From JAVBNA01 sp031551875 (lineage in GTDB: Bacteria; Bacillota; Clostridia; Oscillospirales; Acutalibacteraceae), in assembly GCA_031551875.1 (NCBI GenBank), contig JAVBNA010000032.1, forward strand, positions 1 to 44,378: a DNA stretch of 44,378 bases, written 5' to 3'. The position numbers and the translations under genes were made by a program. Every line of letters starts with the position of its first letter. Position 1 is the first letter of the stretch. Below are positions 16,832 to 24,558 of the stretch, piece by piece. Under the pieces are notes generated by a model. The model was not told where the DNA came from. It saw only the letters and a program-made list of their open reading frames with translations, and made no database searches.

Positions 16832-16938
16832 GTGTTTAGCAATATTCAGTTGTACGAGAGTTCAAATCCTTCCACAAAGGGAAAAATGCGATTTTACATC
16901 TACAAATCGGAACATTAATTTTCCGCCCCTTAGACAGC

Positions 16939-16967
16939 AAAAAACCCTGATAAAATCAAGGTTTTTT
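16939..16967 (-). terminator. Terminator of tRNA-Pro
   Basis: AAAAAACCCTGA (16939-16950) and TCAAGGTTTTTT (16956-16967) form a 12-bp stem with one wobble pair on the minus strand and a 5-base loop. The U-run is the 3' arm of the stem. It begins about 30 bases beyond the tRNA 3' end. Confidence 0.75.
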
Positions 16968-16996
16968 GTGAGAATATCTTTTTCGTATTCTCTTGA

Positions 16997-17073
16997 TGGT
17001 CCGAGTGGCGGGACTTGAACCCACGGCCTCTTGACCCCCAGTCAAGCACGCTACCAACTGCGCCACACCCGGA
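16997..17073 (-). tRNA. tRNA-Pro (anticodon GGG)
   Basis: The minus strand reads a complete 77-base tRNA with encoded CCA. The acceptor TCCGGGT pairs with ACTCGGA (one G-U pair). The D-arm contains GCGCAGTTGGTAGCGTGC, the anticodon stem CTTGA/TCAAG encloses the loop CTGGGGG (anticodon GGG), and the T-loop is GTTCAAGTC. GGG reads proline CCC/CCU codons. It is a single gene with its own promoter and terminator, next to a mobile-element scar. Confidence 0.95.
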
Positions 17074-17091
17074 AATTTGAACATCTCTAGT

Positions 17092-17120
17092 ATTATATCC
17101 ACCTTATGGCGATTTGTCAA
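17092..17120 (-). promoter_or_regulatory. Consensus sigma-A promoter of tRNA-Pro
   Basis: On the minus strand, TTGACA (complement of 17115-17120), 17 bases, then TATAAT (complement of 17092-17097). This is a perfect consensus promoter ending about 19 bases before the tRNA 5' end. Confidence 0.9.
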
Positions 17121-17174
17121 GAAAAAATGAAACATGTTTTTTACCTGTGTTTTCCGCATCAAACATGCAACAAG

Positions 17175-17202
17175 GGGTTGCCTCCGGAGTAAGAGGCAAC
17201 CC
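17175..17202. terminator. Hairpin downstream of the HtrA-like gene
   Basis: A perfect 10-bp stem, GGGTTGCCTC (17175-17184) with GAGGCAACCC (17193-17202), and an 8-base loop lie about 75 bases past the protease stop codon. On the minus strand the following tract is only moderately T-rich, so termination is likely but not certain. Confidence 0.55.
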
Positions 17203-17277
17203 ACCCATTGCTTTCGCTTTGGAAATGAAGGAGATATTGGAGTATATGAAAAGAAAGGCGTACTCGAAGGGAAAGGG

Positions 17278-18900
17278 CTATTCAGACTGCGTCCGCATCT
17301 GGGACTGCATTTCAGCCAGGGTGACCTGGACATCATAGCTCTTGTTCTCACGGAATACCGTCACCGTAATGGTTTCGCCCGGGGCATACTTATTTTTCTC
17401 GCTGTTGAGCTGAGTATAGCTTACGATGTCAGCATCGTTAATCTTGGTGATAATGTCATACTTCTGGATGCCTGCCTGGGACGCCGGAGAGCCGGGCGCG
17501 ACCGAGAACACCAGCGCGCCAGCGGGATATCCCATTTGCTTCAGCGTCGCGGCGTCATAGCTCGAGTCAATGGTGACGCCCAGATAGCTCTGCGGCTGGT
17601 TCTCGTTCTTAATCAGGCGTTTGGTGATCTCCGTCACCTCATTGACCGGGATGGCAAAGCCCATGCCCTCAAAGCCGTTGCCGGCCATTTTGGAGTTGTT
17701 GATGCCGATCAGTCGGCCCTGCTGATCCACCAATGCCCCGCCGCTGTTGCCGGGGTTGATGGCGGCGTCGGTCTGAATCAGATTCATCTCGGTTCCGCTC
17801 TCGGTTTGCAGCTTGCGGTTCAGCCCGCTGATGATTCCGCTGCTGACCGAGCCCATGAATTCCAGTCCGCCGGGATTGCCGATGGCAATCGCCGTGTCGC
17901 CCACCTTGAGCTGCTCAGAGTCGCCGATTTCGATCGGCATAAGACCGGTTTTCTCGATTTTCAGCACGGCAAGATCCGCACTGACGTCATAGCCGATCAG
18001 CGTGGCCGGCTGGGCAGTTTCAGGATCACTGGGCAGATACACCTCGATGACCGAATTGCTCGAACCGCCGCCAAAGCCGCTTGTATACTCCACGGCGGCA
18101 GAAACCACATGATAGTTAGTAATGATATAGCCGTCGGCGCTGTAGATCACGCCCGAGCCTTCACCCACCGCATCCGATGAACCGAAGAAACGGTTGCTGG
18201 TCTGAGTGGTGATGCGGACACCGACAACCGAAGGCGCCGCTTTTTCCGCCACGGCGGAGACAAGATTATCCGCCTGCCCGCTGATGTTGACCGTCTTGAC
18301 GGTAGAGCCGCCCGTCGCGCTGCTCCCGCTGACTGCGGGCAGCTGTGTGGCGACAACCGCCGAGGAAATGATCCCGCAGATCAGGGCCGAGCATATGGAC
18401 ACTGCAAACATCTGACCGATGCTGTAGCGATGTTTTTCTTTTTTGGGCTTTCTTTCCTTTTTAGGAGCGGACGACTGGGACGAATAGCCCGGATAGGAAG
18501 AATAGGGATAGCCGGGATAGCTCTGATAGGGCGACGCCGTGCCTGAAGCATAATAGGAACCCGATTTCATTTCGCTCGTTTCGGACGTTGCAAAGGTGGC
18601 GGGCGTTGTCGGCACCGGCGTATAGCTTGACTGCGTATAGGCGGAGGCCTGAGGCGGTGTTGGAATGCTGTAGGAGTAGGCCGGGGGATATGCCGTACTC
18701 CCTGACAGGCTGCTCACCGGATCCTCTTCCTGTACCGTCGCCGTCTCCTCTGCGGGCGCGGTCTGAATCACCTGAGGCGGCTGAACGGGGGACGATGCAT
18801 AGAAATCATTCTGTGCCGTCTGCGTTTCTGCGGGCTGTGCGGGCACTGCGGTCGGTTCCTCCGGCACAGGCGGATTATAGGTAAAATTCAAATCACTCAT
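17278..18900 (-). CDS. htrA: HtrA/DegP-like membrane-anchored serine protease with PDZ domain
   Basis: 540 residues, starting at an ATG (MSDLNF) with AAGGAGA nine bases upstream. Residues 1-150 are a long cytoplasmic region rich in Pro, Ser, Thr, Tyr and Gln, with repeated SYPGYPYSSYPGY-like segments. A Lys-rich stretch and one membrane helix (about 157-185) follow. The trypsin-like domain shows all three catalytic residues: His264 in TNYHVV, Asp309 in SADLAVLKI and Ser386 in NPGNSGGAL. One PDZ domain follows (about 425-530, YLGVTIDS, VAPGSPASQAGIQKYDIITK). HtrA enzymes degrade or refold damaged secreted proteins outside the membrane. Gram-positive members share this single-helix, single-PDZ plan; the long low-complexity head is longer than usual. 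It is a single gene. Any role in releasing the nearby membrane-bound sigma factors is speculation. Confidence 0.93.
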   Translation of the reverse strand: MSDLNFTYNPPVPEEPTAVPAQPAETQTAQNDFYASSPVQPPQVIQTAPAEETATVQEEDPVSSLSGSTAYPPAYSYSIPTPPQASAYTQSSYTPVPTTPATFATSETSEMKSGSYYASGTASPYQSYPGYPYSSYPGYSSQSSAPKKERKPKKEKHRYSIGQMFAVSICSALICGIISSAVVATQLPAVSGSSATGGSTVKTVNISGQADNLVSAVAEKAAPSVVGVRITTQTSNRFFGSSDAVGEGSGVIYSADGYIITNYHVVSAAVEYTSGFGGGSSNSVIEVYLPSDPETAQPATLIGYDVSADLAVLKIEKTGLMPIEIGDSEQLKVGDTAIAIGNPGGLEFMGSVSSGIISGLNRKLQTESGTEMNLIQTDAAINPGNSGGALVDQQGRLIGINNSKMAGNGFEGMGFAIPVNEVTEITKRLIKNENQPQSYLGVTIDSSYDAATLKQMGYPAGALVFSVAPGSPASQAGIQKYDIITKINDADIVSYTQLNSEKNKYAPGETITVTVFRENKSYDVQVTLAEMQSQMRTQSE

Positions 18901-19020
18901 TGTTCTGTTCTCCTTTGCTGTTTCTCTTGCTTTCGATGTCATAATCATAAGTTAATTATATGGCGTTTTTTTCGAATTAATATGAAGAATCAGTAAAGGA
19001 AATGGGGTAAATCTGTGGCA

Positions 19021-19061
19021 AATGAGGCAGGGCTGGGCCATGTGCCCTTCCCTGCCTCATT
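19021..19061. terminator. Inverted repeat downstream of the ROK regulator gene
   Basis: AATGAGGCAGGG (19021-19032) pairs with CCCTGCCTCATT (19050-19061), a 12-bp stem around an 18-base loop that can itself pair GGGC with GCCC. TTTT follows on the plus side. It lies about 140 bases after the minus-strand SDR-ROK operon. The rest of 18901-19198 shows no gene; a TATAAT on the minus strand at 18955-18960 may be the -10 element of the HtrA gene. Confidence 0.55.
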
Positions 19062-19198
19062 TTCAAGCAAAAATGAATAGAACTGTCCGGTTACCAGTCA
19101 TGGATGGATAAGCGGGAATTTTTTCGTCTGCTCGTGACGACAGGTTCCATAAGCACTGTATGTATTGATAGGTTCTGACGGGGCGGGCAGGTCTAATA

Positions 19199-20386
19199 TT
19201 ACATGGTTTCTGCAAGCGTGTGCAGCGCCCTGTCCGCTGCGGCGGACACACCGCCCAGCAGGGCCAGATCCGCGCCCTGCGCCCAGCCGATTTTAGCCGG
19301 TGCGCTGTCCGTCATCGCCTCACGGAGAAACTGTGCAAAGGAATCCATATACAGCGTGCCGAACGCTTTCGCCGTGCCGTCCACAAGCACCGTACTGCAC
19401 GGTATAACGCGCAGGAGATTGGCGGCCGCCACGGCCAGACGCACCGCCGCATTCTGGATTGCATAGAGGCATTCGCTGTCCCCGGCGGCCGCCGCCGCTT
19501 TGACGTCCTCCAGCGTGATGTCCTCAGGCCGTGAGGAATGCTCGCCCAGATACCCCTCCCCTGCCGAAAATTTTTCCTGCAGAGTGCGCAGCACGCTGTC
19601 CGGGGTTGCCTGCTCCTCCAGCGTATTGCGCTTGGAGATGCGCCCGCCGCGCCATTCTGCGACGGCGGACGATGCGTCGGGGATGCTCTCGCTCAGCTCC
19701 CCCGACAGCGCGTGTGCCTTCGCCAATCCCTGCTCGCCCCGGCTTGGACAGAACACTCCGCAGGAAATGCCTTGCCCAACGAGGAGATACAAAAGCCCCT
19801 CCTCCGGCATCTCGCTCCTTAGGCTCGCGCCTGCAGCGGCCAGCTGCACACTGTTTTTCAGCCGCACCTGGCAGTCAAAGGAATCCGAAAAGAGCCGCAC
19901 GCCCTCCTCCAGCCGTTGCAGGGTCTCCGCGCGCTCACCGGGCTCGTATGAGAGCGTGAGGCCCAGCAGCACACCGCACACCTCCCCCGCTTCCCGCACC
20001 CACGCGGTCATGCGTTCGGACAGCTGGCTGAGCGCCAGAGAATCAAACGTCTCAAAGGACATCAGCTCCCCGGTGCGCAGGATTTCCCCGCGCAGGTCGC
20101 CGAGCGCTGCCCGTGCGCAGTGCGCCCCGACCTCCACGGCACACACGCATCCGAACCGGGCGTTAAATTCCAGCAACACCGGACGACGTCCGGCGCGTGT
20201 GGCCTGTGCCCCGGTCTCGAGAATTAATCCCTTCTGAATAAACGTCTCCACGATTTTTGAAACGCCGGGATTGCTCAGCCGCAGCTTTCGAGCCAGGTCA
20301 ACGCGGGATTGGGCGCCCCGGCGCAGCTCCTCTAAAATAAGCAGTTGATTGGTCACGCGAACCAGCCGTTGATTTTGTCCGTACAC
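19199..20386 (-). CDS. ROK-family (NagC/XylR-like) transcriptional regulator
   Basis: 395 residues from a GTG start with AGGTGA upstream. An N-terminal winged helix-turn-helix (about 10-70) contains LLILEELRRGAQSRVDLARK, LSNPGVSKIVETFIQKGLI and RRPVLLEF, the usual ROK repressor layout. The rest is a sugar-kinase-like ROK fold (VCAVEVGAHCARAALGDLRG, LLYLLVGQGISCGVF, STVLVDGTAKAFG). The standard glycine-rich GTGIG and the CxCGxxGC zinc site are not recognisable, so it is more likely a sensor than a kinase. It lies 21 bases after the SDR gene on the same strand and so probably shares its transcript. The natural inducer is unknown; ROK repressors usually sense sugars or their derivatives. Confidence 0.85.
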   Translation of the reverse strand: MYGQNQRLVRVTNQLLILEELRRGAQSRVDLARKLRLSNPGVSKIVETFIQKGLILETGAQATRAGRRPVLLEFNARFGCVCAVEVGAHCARAALGDLRGEILRTGELMSFETFDSLALSQLSERMTAWVREAGEVCGVLLGLTLSYEPGERAETLQRLEEGVRLFSDSFDCQVRLKNSVQLAAAGASLRSEMPEEGLLYLLVGQGISCGVFCPSRGEQGLAKAHALSGELSESIPDASSAVAEWRGGRISKRNTLEEQATPDSVLRTLQEKFSAGEGYLGEHSSRPEDITLEDVKAAAAAGDSECLYAIQNAAVRLAVAAANLLRVIPCSTVLVDGTAKAFGTLYMDSFAQFLREAMTDSAPAKIGWAQGADLALLGGVSAAADRALHTLAETM

Positions 20387-20407
20387 ACCCTCACCTCGCT
20401 TTTCTCA

Positions 20408-21400
20408 TCAGAATCGCTCAATTTTCTGCACCAGCTCATCACACCAGCTTTCAAACGCCTGATCGGGCGTCTGGAGCGACCGGTCGCTCAAAAAGGTCTC
20501 TACCGTGCCGCGCACACCGCGCGAGAAGGGAATTTTCGCCTGATACCATGGCACCAGACGCTTTATTTTTGTGTTGTCGAAAAGAACCGAATGAATCTTG
20601 TCCCCGTACAGCCCCGGCGCGCAGCTTGGCGTGTGCCTCGTCAGCATGTCGGTGCTGATGTGCAGAAGCTTCGCCGGGACGCCCAGCGCGGCGGCAATCT
20701 CCTGATAGATCAGGTTCCACGAAAGGCTTTCGTCCGATGTGATATGATAGGCCTCTCCAAGCGTCTCGGGGCGCCCCATCAGTCCCTCAAAGGCGATGGC
20801 AAAGTCCGCGCTGTGGGTCACGCACCACAGCGACGTACCGTCCCCCGGCAGGAGAACCGGTTTGCCGCGGCGCATCCGGTCGAGCGTCTGCCAGTGCCCC
20901 TGTTCGCCGTGCAGAATGAGCGGCAGGCTGCGATCGCTGTAGGTATGGCTGGGGCGGACAATGGTCACGGGAAAATCCTTCTCCCGGTAGGCGTCGATCA
21001 GGAGCGCCTCACAGGCGATCTTATCACGGGAATACTGCCAATGGGGGTTATGGAGACGCCGGCTTTCGGTGATGACCGGCTCACCCGACGCGTCATAGCA
21101 GGAGGCGGAGCTGATAAAAATGTACTGTGAGGTTCTGCCCGCAAAGACTTCAATGTCGCGCATCACCTGAGGCGGCGTATAGGCGATAAAATTCACCACC
21201 ACGTCAAAGTTTTTGCCGCGCAGACATTCCTCTACCGCCTGCCGGTCCTCCACGTCGGCCTTGAGGCAAATCACCCCGGGCGGCATCTCACGGTTACGTG
21301 TGCCGCGGTTGAGTAGCGTCACCTCCCACCCCTTTTCCGTGCACAGACGCGTGACGTCGGTGCTGATCGTTCCGGTTCCGCCGATAAATAACGCTTTCAT
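20408..21400 (-). CDS. NAD-dependent epimerase/dehydratase (extended SDR)
   Basis: 330 residues with a GGGAGGG ribosome site. The N-terminal Rossmann motif is FIGGTGTISTDV, a variant of GxxGxxG seen in the CSP41/isoflavone-reductase-like branch, followed by the acidic-strand region and DVVVNFIAYTP. The active site is visible: FISSASCYDASG and the Tyr-x3-Lys of YSRDKIACE. VTIVRPSHTYSDRSLP is the substrate-side strand. The family oxidises or epimerises nucleotide sugars and related compounds, but the substrate cannot be read from sequence. It is first in an operon with the ROK regulator, suggesting a sugar-responsive function. Confidence 0.85.
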   Translation of the reverse strand: MKALFIGGTGTISTDVTRLCTEKGWEVTLLNRGTRNREMPPGVICLKADVEDRQAVEECLRGKNFDVVVNFIAYTPPQVMRDIEVFAGRTSQYIFISSASCYDASGEPVITESRRLHNPHWQYSRDKIACEALLIDAYREKDFPVTIVRPSHTYSDRSLPLILHGEQGHWQTLDRMRRGKPVLLPGDGTSLWCVTHSADFAIAFEGLMGRPETLGEAYHITSDESLSWNLIYQEIAAALGVPAKLLHISTDMLTRHTPSCAPGLYGDKIHSVLFDNTKIKRLVPWYQAKIPFSRGVRGTVETFLSDRSLQTPDQAFESWCDELVQKIERF

Positions 21401-21745
21401 ACTCTGTCCCTCCCGTTTCTTTTATCCAGTATACCTTTTTTTGTCTATTTTGGAAAGGGTTGCCTGTTCCTTATCAGAATGGAAAAACAAACGTTGATTT
21501 CATGCCTATTGCAGTTTTGGGGAAATAATGGTAAGATGAGAATGGTTTATTGGGATTATATTTGTGTCGGGCGTCGCACAAGCTATGAAAAAGTATGTAG
21601 AATGCTTATGTGGATTTCTGTGTTTTTTTGCGGATTGGCTTGACAGACGCCGATCGGCACAGTAATATGGATAGAGAAAACTGTATTATGTGAAATAGAA
21701 CAGATGGCTCTGTGTTGCGCTGTTCTTTCTTTTTTCGGAGGGTAT
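21401..21745. other. Intergenic region between the SDR operon and the flippase-like gene
   Basis: About 345 bases between divergent operons. It carries the plus-strand promoter at 21640-21668 and a small GC-rich palindrome GCCGATCGGC within its spacer. The first 200 bases are AT-rich with nothing recognisable. Confidence 0.5.
21640..21668 (+). promoter_or_regulatory. Sigma-A promoter of the flippase/glycosyltransferase operon
   Basis: TTGACA (21640-21645), 17 bases, TAATAT (21663-21668). The spacer contains the palindrome GCCGATCGGC, a possible operator. The first start codon lies about 75 bases downstream. Confidence 0.75.
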
Positions 21746-22786
21746 ATGAAGAAAATTTCGTTCAAATGGATCTTTAATTTTTCCGTCCTGGCAATTTCGC
21801 TTGGGATTCTCTGTTATTTTGCCTTTACAGAAAATGGGGTTCTTGATCTTGTGCACAATGTCAAGGGCATCAATTACCTATGGCTTTTGGCGGCGCTTTT
21901 TTGTGTGATTACTGAAAAGTTTTTGGACTGTCAGATTCTCTACATTTTCACAAAGAACCTGCATCCTGAGTACCGCTATCTGGACTGCTTCCGCTCGGCC
22001 ATGACCGGACAGTTCTTCAGCGCGGTCACCCCCTTTGCCTCGGGCGGACAGCCCATGCAGATCTATATCATGTCCCGCCAGGGCGTCAGTACCTCCAAGT
22101 CCCTGTCTGCCCTGATTCAAAAATTCATTGTCTTTCAGGCGACCATGACCGGTTATGCGCTGTTGCTGATGGTCCTCAGCTGGGGATTTTTTAAAGAAAA
22201 ACTCTCCGCTTACCTCTACATGGCGATCGTCGCCTTCCTGATTAACCTCGGCATCATTTTGGTACTGACCCTTTTTTCCAGAAACCGATGGTTGACGCGC
22301 ACGGTCTTTCGCGGAATCTACTCTTTCCTGGCCAAATTGCGCCTGATCAAAAACCCGGAAGAAAGGCTTGCAAGTCTCCAGGAGCAGCTTGACCTTTTCC
22401 ACGACAACAACCTCCAGCTCAAACGCAATGTCAAGCTGGTTTTCCAGTCGGTGCTGTTTACGTTCTTGCAGATGACCGCCATTTTTCTTGTGCCCTTCTG
22501 CGTTTATAAGGCGTTTTTGTATCCCGGATATCCCATTGTAGAAATGCTCACCGCCATTTCGGTCGTCAACATGATTACGGCCTTTATTCCGCTGCCCGGC
22601 GGTTCGGGCGCCGCAGAGGGCAGCTTCCTGATTTTCTTCGGCATCTTTTTCCTGCTGCCCGGCACCCTCACACCGGCCGTATTTATCTGGCGCTTCCTCA
22701 CCTACTATCTGACCATCGCGGCGGGTGCTCCCTTTGCCCTCGCCGGTAAAAAAAAGAGAGCCGATCAGCCTACGATTGCGGCCTGA
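21746..22786 (+). CDS. Lysylphosphatidylglycerol synthase-type transmembrane (flippase-like) protein
   Basis: 346 residues starting MKKISFKW behind GGAGGG. It has about seven or eight hydrophobic helices (FNFSVLAISLGILCYFAF, YLWLLAALFCVITEKFL, and others). Family signatures of the UPF0104/LPG synthetase TM region are visible: CFRSAMTGQFFSAVTPFASG with GGQPMQIY, and IPLPGGSGAAEGSFL near the C-terminus. The catalytic GNAT-like domain of MprF is absent, so it is the stand-alone membrane part. Such proteins are thought to move lipids or lipid-linked intermediates across the membrane. It shares an operon with a GT2 glycosyltransferase 36 bases downstream, suggesting glycolipid or envelope polymer synthesis. 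Confidence 0.85.
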   Translation: MKKISFKWIFNFSVLAISLGILCYFAFTENGVLDLVHNVKGINYLWLLAALFCVITEKFLDCQILYIFTKNLHPEYRYLDCFRSAMTGQFFSAVTPFASGGQPMQIYIMSRQGVSTSKSLSALIQKFIVFQATMTGYALLLMVLSWGFFKEKLSAYLYMAIVAFLINLGIILVLTLFSRNRWLTRTVFRGIYSFLAKLRLIKNPEERLASLQEQLDLFHDNNLQLKRNVKLVFQSVLFTFLQMTAIFLVPFCVYKAFLYPGYPIVEMLTAISVVNMITAFIPLPGGSGAAEGSFLIFFGIFFLLPGTLTPAVFIWRFLTYYLTIAAGAPFALAGKKKRADQPTIAA

Positions 22787-22822
22787 TCGATCACCCGATC
22801 CCCGCAGAAAGGAAGTGTCGGA

Positions 22823-23761
22823 TTGCACGTGACTGAAAAACGGCCCTTAATCAGCGTGATCATCCCGGTTTATAATGTGGCGTCCTATCTGAGGCGCTGT
22901 TTTGATTCGGTGCTCGGACAAACCTTCGACGACTTTGAAGTGATCGTGGTCGACGACGGCTCCTCCGACGGTTCAGCCGAGATCATCCGGGAATATACGG
23001 AAGCTCACGACCAGTTTTCCTCCCTCCGTTTTGAGAAAAACATCGGTAACGGGCCGGCCCGTAACGCCGCCCTCGCGGCTTCTCGGGGCGAGTTCATCTC
23101 GTTCATGGACAGCGATGACTATGTTGAGCCCCACTTTCTCGCCCGTCTGTATGGGGAGATGACCGCACAGCGCGCCGACATCGTCATGTGTCAGTACGAC
23201 ATTCTGCGCCCCAGCGGAAGCGTCCTTTTCCGTCATCCCGGACGCAATGAAACGCCCACCTCGAAGAGCGCCCTTTCCCGTCTTTACCGCGACATGTCGG
23301 TGCACCACTTTTTGTGGAACAAGCTTTACCGGCGGACGCTGTTTGAAGAGACCGGCTTTGAGCTGCCCGCGATGATTTTTGAGGACATCGCAAGCGTACA
23401 CATCCTGTTCCACCAGGCCAAAAAAATTGTCTTTATCAAGGACATCCTCTACCACTACTGTCAGCGCAGCACCTCGCTGTACTACACGATACACACCCGC
23501 CGGCTGGACGACAATGTCAGGGCGCTCACCCTGATCCGGCAGTACCTGTCCGGGCGCAAGCTGCTCGGCGAATACCGTGCCCCCTTTAATTTTTCGGTTA
23601 CCCGCACGATGGTCACGATGACCATCGACATCGCGGCCATGCACATTCAGAAGCGTTTGCGGGGCGTGCGGGGCGACTGGGTCAAATACTGGGGCTGGCT
23701 GAGTTCCCTGTATGTCCCACGCGCCGAAAAAGAAGATGAAGAACTCACAGCTGAAGGATAA
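22823..23761 (+). CDS. Family 2 glycosyltransferase
   Basis: 312 residues. The start is TTG (22823) or GTG (22829) behind AAAGGAAG. The GT-A fold is clear: SVIIPVYNVASYLRRCFDSV, then FEVIVVDDGSSDGSAEII, GNGPARNAALAASRGEFISF and the metal-binding MDSDD. The C-terminal third contains HHFLWNKLYRR and an IFEDIASVHILF acceptor-side motif common in wall and capsule transferases of Firmicutes. There are no membrane helices. It transfers a sugar from a nucleotide donor; neither donor nor acceptor can be deduced. It is second in an operon with a flippase-like membrane protein and is followed by a strong terminator. Confidence 0.92.
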   Translation: MHVTEKRPLISVIIPVYNVASYLRRCFDSVLGQTFDDFEVIVVDDGSSDGSAEIIREYTEAHDQFSSLRFEKNIGNGPARNAALAASRGEFISFMDSDDYVEPHFLARLYGEMTAQRADIVMCQYDILRPSGSVLFRHPGRNETPTSKSALSRLYRDMSVHHFLWNKLYRRTLFEETGFELPAMIFEDIASVHILFHQAKKIVFIKDILYHYCQRSTSLYYTIHTRRLDDNVRALTLIRQYLSGRKLLGEYRAPFNFSVTRTMVTMTIDIAAMHIQKRLRGVRGDWVKYWGWLSSLYVPRAEKEDEELTAEG

Positions 23762-23766
23762 CAATG

Positions 23767-23802
23767 AAGGCTTTCGTGTGCGGCTGCACACGAAAGCCTT
23801 TT
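23767..23802. terminator. Strong terminator between convergent genes
   Basis: A perfect 15-bp stem (AAGGCTTTCGTGTGC at 23767-23781, partner 23786-23800) with a GGCT loop, followed by T on the plus strand. It serves the GT2 operon and possibly the convergent AIM24 gene that ends at 23813. Confidence 0.88.
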
Positions 23803-23812
23803 GCTATGATCT

Positions 23813-24496
23813 TTATGAATTGCCTGACGGGAAGTAGGGGCGTAGGACGTTTGCAACCGCGCTGACCGGCATGGTCTGGAGAATCACGCGGCCGGGTCCG
23901 GTCACGACCGTGTTGAACAGCCCTTCGCCGCCAAACAGGACGTTTTTGACCCCCTTGACCGTCTGAACGTCCATTCTGCAGGTGGCGCTCATCACGGCGG
24001 TATAGCCGGTGTCCACGATCATCGACTGTCCTGCCTGGAGGTTGTACTCCACAGTCGAACCGTCGATTTCAACAAACGCGGTGCCCTGTCCGCTCAGCTT
24101 CTGCATGATGAAGCCTTCGCCGCCAAACAGGCCCGAACCGAACTTCTTGCTGAAGAACACCGACAGTTCCACACCGGCGGTGGAGGCCAGAAATCCGCTC
24201 TTCTGCACGACATACTCCTGTCCCGGGCCAATTTCAAGCGAGAGGATCGAGCCGGGGAAGGAGGAGGCAAAGGCAATCAGGCCGGGGCCGCCCTGCGCGG
24301 TGTAGATGTTCTGGAACATGGATTCGCCGGAAAACGCCCGTCCGAACATTTTGCCGATGCCGCCGTGGCCGGCGGTCTGCATCTGCATATTGGGACTCAT
24401 CCAGCTCATGGAGCCGCGCTCGGTGATCAGTGATTCTCCCGCGTCCACCTCACAGATGACGACGGGAAGAGGGGTTCCCTGAATGTTATAGCGCAT
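23813..24496 (-). CDS. AIM24/TIGR00266-family protein
   Basis: 227 residues with AAGGAAGG upstream. It has the family's start (VICEVDAGESLITERGSMSW), a Gly-rich middle (GGIGKMFGRAFSGESMFQN), FASSFPGSILSLEIGPGQEY, SGLFGGEGFIMQKLSGQGTA, and a repeat near the end (NVLFGGEGLFNTVVTGPGRV). The family folds as a trimeric beta-barrel and is related to mitochondrial AIM24; its bacterial function is not established. No signal peptide or membrane segment is seen. It lies 62 bases after an SPFH-domain gene on the same strand, so the two are probably co-transcribed and may act together at the membrane. Confidence 0.92.
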   Translation of the reverse strand: MRYNIQGTPLPVVICEVDAGESLITERGSMSWMSPNMQMQTAGHGGIGKMFGRAFSGESMFQNIYTAQGGPGLIAFASSFPGSILSLEIGPGQEYVVQKSGFLASTAGVELSVFFSKKFGSGLFGGEGFIMQKLSGQGTAFVEIDGSTVEYNLQAGQSMIVDTGYTAVMSATCRMDVQTVKGVKNVLFGGEGLFNTVVTGPGRVILQTMPVSAVANVLRPYFPSGNS

Positions 24497-24558
24497 GTTT
24501 TTGTTTCCTTCCTTTCAGTTTTTATGTAAGTGTTTCCACTTTGAACCGCTGCGCAAGA

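Noticed and set aside
16851..16880. tRNA T-arm-like stretch (GAGTTCAAATCC) on the plus strand, a possible attachment-site remnant
   Set aside because: The flanking bases do not form a T-stem or acceptor stem, and no matching repeat was found in tRNA-Pro or elsewhere in the window.
21878..22828. Minus-strand open frame (316 codons) opposite the flippase-like gene
   Set aside because: The plus-strand gene has membrane helices and family motifs; the antisense product is low-quality charged sequence.
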